Shown here: positions 44,231 through 48,498 of the stretch, one piece after another
Layout: each line of letters starts with the position of its first letter
Numbering within the stretch: position 1 is the first letter of the stretch
Source: Maritimibacter sp. REDSEA-S28_B5
GTDB lineage: Bacteria; Pseudomonadota; Alphaproteobacteria; Rhodobacterales; Rhodobacteraceae
NCBI GenBank assembly: GCA_001626765.1
Contig: LUOO01000070.1
Location: 1 to 48,498 of the forward strand
DNA length: 48,498 nt
Reading direction: 5' to 3'
Notes under the pieces: generated by a model
What the model saw: only the letters and a program-made list of their open reading frames with translations
Database searches by the model: none
Told to the model about the DNA's origin: nothing
Made by a program: the position numbers and the translations under genes

Positions 44231-44941
44231 CTAGAGTAGCTGGCTTTCCGCCTCGAATACCCGCGCTTGAGCAAAAGAGAGAGCCTTGACCTTCAAATCT
44301 GCAGCATCAATAGCGGATTTCAATCGATCGCTGAAAAAGTAAGTGCTCATAAGGTTCGGATCGCGCCAAATATCCGCCCCCTCACCAGAAGATGCCGACA
44401 CTGCCGGCACATAAAGTTCGTATTTAGGTGCCCACCTTACGTTCGGTCGTGGCGCCGTTTCTCCGTCAACAATTGGTCTTTCGATATTCTCCGATAATTC
44501 TGGTATCAAAGCGTTTTTGGTCCCATAGACGTTCATGACAAAGTGATTGGGCAGACCCGAAGATGTGCCGTTCAAATCTGCTAAGATCGGCACCTCGAAC
44601 AGTTGCACGCCAGTCATATCAAACTGCACGAGGATGTCCCGCAACGCCGGAGAAATAACCTGAAGGCCGTCGATTATCTTAAAAGCATCTCGCACGCCCG
44701 ATGGCACTTTCCTCTGGCCATCGAAGTAGAGGAATCGCGGTTTGTCTTTGGCATCTACCTTCTTGTGACGGTACTTGAAAGTACGAACAAATTCGAGCTT
44801 GTTTTCGCTATGACAGGACCAGCCAAATGAAACGATATCCAGAAATCTTGGAAAGCGAGAGAACCAAATTTTGGGGTGTTCCACCTGGTGCCAGTCGGTC
44901 ATTCCTGCACGTCCTTTGGGATTGTCGAGAACTGATTTCAT
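44231..44941 (-). CDS. Imm11-like (DUF1629) immunity family protein, orphan
   Basis: Up to 236 aa. The C-terminal half resembles Imm11/DUF1629: a hydrophobic strand GVQLFEVPI, then NHFVMNVYGTKNALIPE, and a terminal block IWRDPNLMSTYFFSDRLKSA with AADLKVKALSF, the family pattern of a Ser-Asp-Arg-Leu-Lys helix before the last strand. These proteins neutralise polymorphic toxins in other bacteria. No toxin gene lies nearby. The start is uncertain: ATG 44941, ATG 44902 (better spaced after AAAGGA), or TTG 44953. The base composition is lower in G+C than its neighbours, suggesting transfer. Confidence 0.6.
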   Translation of the reverse strand: MKSVLDNPKGRAGMTDWHQVEHPKIWFSRFPRFLDIVSFGWSCHSENKLEFVRTFKYRHKKVDAKDKPRFLYFDGQRKVPSGVRDAFKIIDGLQVISPALRDILVQFDMTGVQLFEVPILADLNGTSSGLPNHFVMNVYGTKNALIPELSENIERPIVDGETAPRPNVRWAPKYELYVPAVSASSGEGADIWRDPNLMSTYFFSDRLKSAIDAADLKVKALSFAQARVFEAESQLL

Positions 44942-44962
44942 CGAAATTGCCAACTTGCCGTC

Positions 44963-45124
44963 GGCAGTGGTGAAGATTAGGCGGTCATCATGACAATGTC
45001 ATCTGAGATGCCGCGCGTGAAAGGCTATCGTTTCCCTCGTGAAGTCGTAACCTGTACGGCATGAGCCTATCATCGCTTTGCATTCTGCACGGCGGATTTC
45101 GAAGCCCCCGCGTACGCAATTTAA
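44963..45124 (+). mobile_element. Degraded IS6-family insertion sequence remnant (left end)
   Basis: From the ATG at 44990 a short frame reads MTMSSEMPRVKGYRFPREVV, then a stop (TGA, 45062-45064), and continues in the same frame with AYHRFAFCTADFEAPAYAI. This matches the IS6-type transposase N terminus (KGYRFPRE..., AVWAYHRFALSTADVEDLLA), with Trp changed to stop. GGCAGTGGTGAAGATTAG (44963-44980) may be the worn left inverted repeat. No right end is seen. A fossil transposition event in the same lower-G+C patch as the Imm11-like gene. Confidence 0.65.
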
Positions 45125-45180
45125 CTTAGGGCTCAAGGCAGCCTATCATCCACCTTCACTTCGCCCCCTCGATAACCCCT

Positions 45181-46536
45181 TTACCCCAAATGTATCTGCC
45201 CCTCCGGATACTTCAGCCGCGGCGTCGTCCGCGTCGCGAGGAAGAACCCCAGCGTGAGCGGCCCCACGCGGCCCAGAAACATGATCGCAGTGATGATCGC
45301 CCGGCCCAGATCGCTCAATTCTGCCGTATATCCCCGCGACAGGCCCACGGTGCCAAAGGCCGAGGCGACCTCGAAGGCGATGTCGAGGAAATCGCCATCA
45401 TGGCTGACCGTCATCACAAAGACGCCGACGAAGACCGTGATCATGGAAATCGCGGTCAGCGCCATGACCTTGAGCACCTGTTCGAGCCCGATGGACCGGC
45501 CGAAGGCCTGCAATTGCCGCTGCCGCCGGAAAAAGGCGACCGTGGCGAGGATCATCACGACAAAGGTCGTCACCTTGATCCCACCCGCGGTCGAGGTCGG
45601 CCCGCCGCCGATCAGCATCAGGGAAATGAACATCATCACGGTGGAATCGTGCAGAGCGGCGATGTCCGTCGTGTTGAACCCCGCCGTGCGCGTGGTCACG
45701 CCCTGAAACCAGCTCACCGTCATCTTGGCTGTCCAGTGGTCGAACTGCCCCAGCGTGCCGGGGTTCGACCATTCGAGCGCGGCGAAGGTGAAAACGCTCC
45801 AGGGGATCAGGATCGCGGTGCCCAAAAGCATGATCTTGGTGTGGAGCGTCCAATGGGCGTAGCGTCGGCGGCCAAAGACGTCCTGCAAGACGACATAGCC
45901 GATCCCGCCCACGATGAAGAGCGCCGGGATCACGACGTTCACGACAGGATCGGTGGCAAAGGGGACAAGCCCGGTGGGAAAGGTCGAAAATCCCGCGTTA
46001 TTGAAGGCCGAGACGGAATGAAACAGCGCCTCCCACAGCCCCGGCACCAGCCCGAAACTCGGCACGAAGGTGATGGCGAGGAGCAGCGCGCCCACGCCTT
46101 CGCAGACCAGCACCACCTTGAGGATCGTCTTCACGAGCTTGGTCAACTGGTGCATCGACGACTGGTTCAGGTCCTCGCGCAGATAGGTCTCGCCGGTCAG
46201 GCCCAGCGGCATGCCCAGCGCCGCCAGCACGAGGACGGCAAAAGTCATCAGGCCAAGGCCGCCCAACTGGATCAGCACCATGAGCACCGCCTGGCCAAAG
46301 ATCGTCAGGTCCGATCCGATGTCGAAGACGGCGAGCCCGGTCACCGTCACCGCCGAAGTCGCGGTAAAGATCGCGTCGGACCAACCAAGCGGCACCGTGC
46401 GTGAAACGGGCAGCATGAGGAGCACGCTCCCCACCACGACGAGGGCCGCATAGAGCAGCGCGAGCACGAGCGGTGCGGGCACCCCCGACAACCGCCGCGC
46501 GAGGCTCAGACGCTTGCGATAGCGCGGCATGGCCAT
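45181..46536 (-). CDS. ktrB: Potassium uptake membrane subunit (KtrB/TrkH family)
   Basis: A 451-aa membrane protein with four M1-P-M2 repeats. Selectivity-filter segments: SAVTVTGLAVF, SAFNNAGFS, TTRTAGFNTTD and SAFGTVGLSRG. Forms a K+ channel-like transporter gated by KtrA. It lies 3 nt downstream of ktrA, in the same operon. Confidence 0.92.
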   Translation of the reverse strand: MAMPRYRKRLSLARRLSGVPAPLVLALLYAALVVVGSVLLMLPVSRTVPLGWSDAIFTATSAVTVTGLAVFDIGSDLTIFGQAVLMVLIQLGGLGLMTFAVLVLAALGMPLGLTGETYLREDLNQSSMHQLTKLVKTILKVVLVCEGVGALLLAITFVPSFGLVPGLWEALFHSVSAFNNAGFSTFPTGLVPFATDPVVNVVIPALFIVGGIGYVVLQDVFGRRRYAHWTLHTKIMLLGTAILIPWSVFTFAALEWSNPGTLGQFDHWTAKMTVSWFQGVTTRTAGFNTTDIAALHDSTVMMFISLMLIGGGPTSTAGGIKVTTFVVMILATVAFFRRQRQLQAFGRSIGLEQVLKVMALTAISMITVFVGVFVMTVSHDGDFLDIAFEVASAFGTVGLSRGYTAELSDLGRAIITAIMFLGRVGPLTLGFFLATRTTPRLKYPEGQIHLG

Positions 46537-46539
46537 GGC

Positions 46540-47217
46540 TCAGAGCCGGTCGCCGAACTGCTGCAGGTCAGCCCGCCGCCCCAGCAGGATCAGCTTGTCG
46601 CCCTTTTCGAGCGTCATGGGGGTTCCCTCGGTTCCCTCCGCCGCGACCGCCAGATGCTCGGTGCCCCGCATCATGCCCAGAAGCCTCAGGTCGTGTCGCT
46701 CGCCGATCCCGAGAGACCCGAGCGCACGACCATCGAGCCGCTCGGGCACCACAATGTTCACGACCGAGAACCCGTTGCCAAGGCTCATGTAATCGGTCAC
46801 GGCGGGGTTGTTGAGCATCTGCGCGGTGTGCCGCCCCATCTCCTGCTCGGGCAGGATGATCCGGTCGGCGCCCAGCTTGGACAGGATGCGGTGATGCGTC
46901 TTGTTGTTGGCCTTGACCCAGATGGTGTCGACCCCCAGCATCTTGAGGTTCATCGTGGCAAGGATCGACGCCTCGAGGTCGGTGCCGATGGCCACCAGCG
47001 CCACGTCATAGCGGTCGATGCCCGCCTCGCGCAGCGCGGTTTCGTCTCGGGCGTCAAGGATGACAGTCGAAGGCAGCACATTCGCGGCGCGCGCCACATG
47101 CCCCTCGTCCGCGTCGATACCGATGACGTGATTGCCGAACCGTGCCAGTTCCGCCGCGACCGTCGCCCCAAAGGCGCCCAGTCCAATGACCGCGAAGGTC
47201 CGTTCTTCTCGTGCCAT
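46540..47217 (-). CDS. ktrA: Potassium uptake regulatory subunit (KtrA/TrkA family)
   Basis: A 225-aa cytosolic RCK protein. The N-terminal Rossmann domain has GLGAFGATVA and the acidic GIDADEG for nucleotide binding (ATP/NAD-type). The C-terminal RCK_C domain spans about residues 140-225 (GERHDLRLLGMMRG, LEKGDKLILLGRR). It gates KtrB. Confidence 0.92.
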   Translation of the reverse strand: MAREERTFAVIGLGAFGATVAAELARFGNHVIGIDADEGHVARAANVLPSTVILDARDETALREAGIDRYDVALVAIGTDLEASILATMNLKMLGVDTIWVKANNKTHHRILSKLGADRIILPEQEMGRHTAQMLNNPAVTDYMSLGNGFSVVNIVVPERLDGRALGSLGIGERHDLRLLGMMRGTEHLAVAAEGTEGTPMTLEKGDKLILLGRRADLQQFGDRL

Positions 47218-47256
47218 GATCCCCTTCCGGACCGTAACAATCCCTGCTCAATACAT

Positions 47257-47285
47257 CAGTGCCCGGGGAAGTTCCACGGGCACTG
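47257..47285. other. Hairpin between the sugar ABC operon and ktrA
   Basis: CAGTGCCCG (47257-47265) pairs perfectly with CGGGCACTG (47277-47285), with an 11-nt loop. It lies 22 nt past the stop of the ABC ATPase gene and could end that transcript, but no T-run follows. Confidence 0.4.
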
Positions 47286-47307
47286 TGCTGCAAAGCAGAA
47301 ATCGTGA

Positions 47308-48090
47308 TCAGGCGGCCTCGGGTTCCGGCTGCTTGGCCCCTGTCATCAGCGCCACCGCATCCGACATGGAATGCGACTTGGGGTCGATGACACACAGGCG
47401 GCGGCCCAGACGGTGAACGTGGATTCGGTCCGCGACCTCGAACACATGCGGCATGTTATGCGAGATGAGGATGATCGGCACCCCGCGCGAGCGCACATCC
47501 TGGATAAGGTCGAGCACCTTGCGGCTTTCCTTGACGCCCAGCGCGGCGGTCGGTTCGTCAAGGATGATGACCTTGGAGCCAAAGGCCGCCGCACGGGCCA
47601 CGGCGACGCCCTGCCGCTGGCCACCCGAAAGCGTCTCGACCGGCTGGTCGATGTCCTGAATGGTCATGAGGCCCAGATCGTTGAGCTTTTCGCGGGCAAA
47701 GGTGCGCATGCGCCCGTGGTCGAGCTTGCGCAGATATGTCCCGGCAAAGCCCGGCGCGCGCAGCTCGCGGCCCATGAACATATTGTCCACGATGGACAGT
47801 GCGGGCGAAAGGGCCAGCGTCTGGTAGACTGTCGCGATGCCCGCGTCCTGCGCTTCGAGGGGGGACTGGAACTGCACCTGTTTGCCGTCGAGTTCCACCG
47901 TTCCCTCGTCGGGGCGCACGGCCCCCGAGAGCGCCTTGATCAGTGTCGACTTGCCCGCCCCGTTGTCCCCGATCACCGCGAGGATTTCCCCCGGCATCAG
48001 GTCGAAGTCGCAATTGTCGAGCGCGGTGACACGGCCATAACGTTTGGTAAGCCCGCGCGCCTTGAGCATGGGTTGTGTTGCGTCCGTCAT
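47308..48090 (-). CDS. Sugar ABC transporter ATP-binding protein (FrcA-like)
   Basis: A 260-aa single-domain ATPase. Walker A GDNGAGKST, Q-loop VYQTLALSPALS, signature LSGGQRQGVAVAR, Walker B VIILDEPTAALG and switch LISHNMPHVFEVADR. Close in type to FrcA of fructose/ribose importers. The start at 48090 overlaps the permease stop by 4 nt (ATGA). Confidence 0.92.
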   Translation of the reverse strand: MTDATQPMLKARGLTKRYGRVTALDNCDFDLMPGEILAVIGDNGAGKSTLIKALSGAVRPDEGTVELDGKQVQFQSPLEAQDAGIATVYQTLALSPALSIVDNMFMGRELRAPGFAGTYLRKLDHGRMRTFAREKLNDLGLMTIQDIDQPVETLSGGQRQGVAVARAAAFGSKVIILDEPTAALGVKESRKVLDLIQDVRSRGVPIILISHNMPHVFEVADRIHVHRLGRRLCVIDPKSHSMSDAVALMTGAKQPEPEAA

Positions 48091-48404
48091 GCCGAAACCT
48101 TTCTGATCCACTGGTCGATGGCGACCGCGATGATGATGAGCCAGCCGATGGCAAAGACCTGCCAGAGCACGTCCACGCCAGCGAGCCTGAGCCCCGAGTT
48201 GAACACACCCACAATGAGCGCGCCGAACAGCGCCGCGCCGATCAGCACGATCCCGCCCGCAACAAGGACACGGCCGAGCTTCTTGTAGAGATGCTGGCGG
48301 CGCAGCGCGACGCTCTTGGTGCCGATCGGTCGCCGCCGTTCGCGCGAGCGTTCGATCGCGGCGTTGCCGAGCGCGCTGATCTTGTCGACCTCGCTCATGC
48401 TCAT
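48087..48404 (-). CDS. Sugar ABC permease, apparently lacking most of its length (RbsC/FrcC C terminus)
   Basis: Only 105 aa, while RbsC-type permeases have about 320-350. The last ~55 residues (FGALIVGVFNSGLRLAGVD, then WQVFAIGWLIIIAVAIDQW) match the final helices of these permeases. The first ~45 residues are charged and soluble (IERSRERRRPIGTKSVALRR), then pass into the hydrophobic VLVAGGIVLIG. The central helices are missing without a frame break. Either a large in-frame deletion has occurred or the assembly is collapsed. Overlaps the ATPase gene by 4 nt. Confidence 0.7.
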   Translation of the reverse strand: MSMSEVDKISALGNAAIERSRERRRPIGTKSVALRRQHLYKKLGRVLVAGGIVLIGAALFGALIVGVFNSGLRLAGVDVLWQVFAIGWLIIIAVAIDQWIRKVSA

Positions 48405-48405
48405 C

Positions 48406-48498
48406 CTAGCCCTCGATCGCCGCCAGCGGGCTGTCGGCGCCGCCGACGCTAGCCTGCGCCTGGCTCGCGCCTTCGGCGCGCGCGATATAGCCCTTCGA
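48406..48498 (-). CDS. 3' end of an upstream gene of the sugar ABC operon (partial)
   Basis: The last 30 codons of a gene that continues beyond the window, ending LAAIEG and a TAG at 48408-48406. The sequence (SKGYIARAEGASQ...) is too short to identify. Its place before the permease suggests the sugar-binding protein, but this is a guess. Confidence 0.4.
   Translation of the reverse strand, partial: SKGYIARAEGASQAQASVGGADSPLAAIEG

Noticed and set aside
1..48498. CRISPR arrays, tRNA or rRNA genes, prophage
   Set aside because: No regularly spaced repeats, no tRNA-like or rRNA sequence recognised, no phage structural or integrase genes seen by reading.

Overview
The window looks like chromosomal DNA of a high-G+C alphaproteobacterium, most likely Rhodobacteraceae (Roseobacter group). 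The reasons are the gene content (box pathway, TRAP transporters, LuxI/LuxR), housekeeping blocks such as folB-folP-glmM and glyQ-DUF6446-DUF1206-glyS-ppdK, and the protein sequences. No rRNA, tRNA or CRISPR array was seen. Coding is dense and mostly on the minus strand.

Positions 1-9600 hold an aerobic benzoate 'box' locus, transcribed right to left. Benzoate-CoA ligase makes benzoyl-CoA, BoxA/BoxB epoxidise it, and BoxC opens the ring to 3,4-dehydroadipyl-CoA semialdehyde plus formate. Accessory genes are a DUF4863 protein, an alpha/beta hydrolase, a DUF309 protein, a hot-dog thioesterase and a 54-residue four-cysteine protein. A BoxR/BzdR-type regulator (XRE domain plus shikimate-kinase-like domain) closes the locus. 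Palindromes built on TGCA lie upstream of each transcription unit. BoxD (the semialdehyde dehydrogenase) and a benzoate transporter are not in the window.

Positions 9680-17600 look like a hydroxycinnamate locus: acyl-CoA dehydrogenase, feruloyl-CoA synthetase, MarR regulator, enoyl-CoA hydratase and a DctPQM TRAP transporter. A luxR-luxI pair follows on the plus strand (18119-19393). Next come an acyl-CoA synthetase, an MsbA-like ABC exporter and ilvD. A GbsR/MarR-regulated RND efflux operon (25566-30373) is on the plus strand. Positions 30400-42000 are housekeeping: glmM, folP, folB, a cell-wall hydrolase, ppdK, glyS, DUF1206, DUF6446 and glyQ. The right part holds a periplasmic protein with a degenerate protease domain, a small lower-G+C island (Imm11-like gene and IS6-family transposase remnant), a KtrAB potassium uptake system and the end of a sugar ABC operon.

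The most unusual signal is that several genes carry short out-of-frame deletions. These are at the start of boxB, the start of fcs, the 3' end of the RND permease and the 3' end of glyQ; the sugar permease also seems to lack its middle. At least two junctions coincide with what would be 6-7 nt direct repeats. Because glyQ is essential, this may be an assembly artefact rather than biology, and the raw reads would settle it. Other points of interest are the four-cysteine protein inside the box operon, the TGCA operators, the low-G+C insert in glyS, and luxI lying beside aryl-CoA metabolism.
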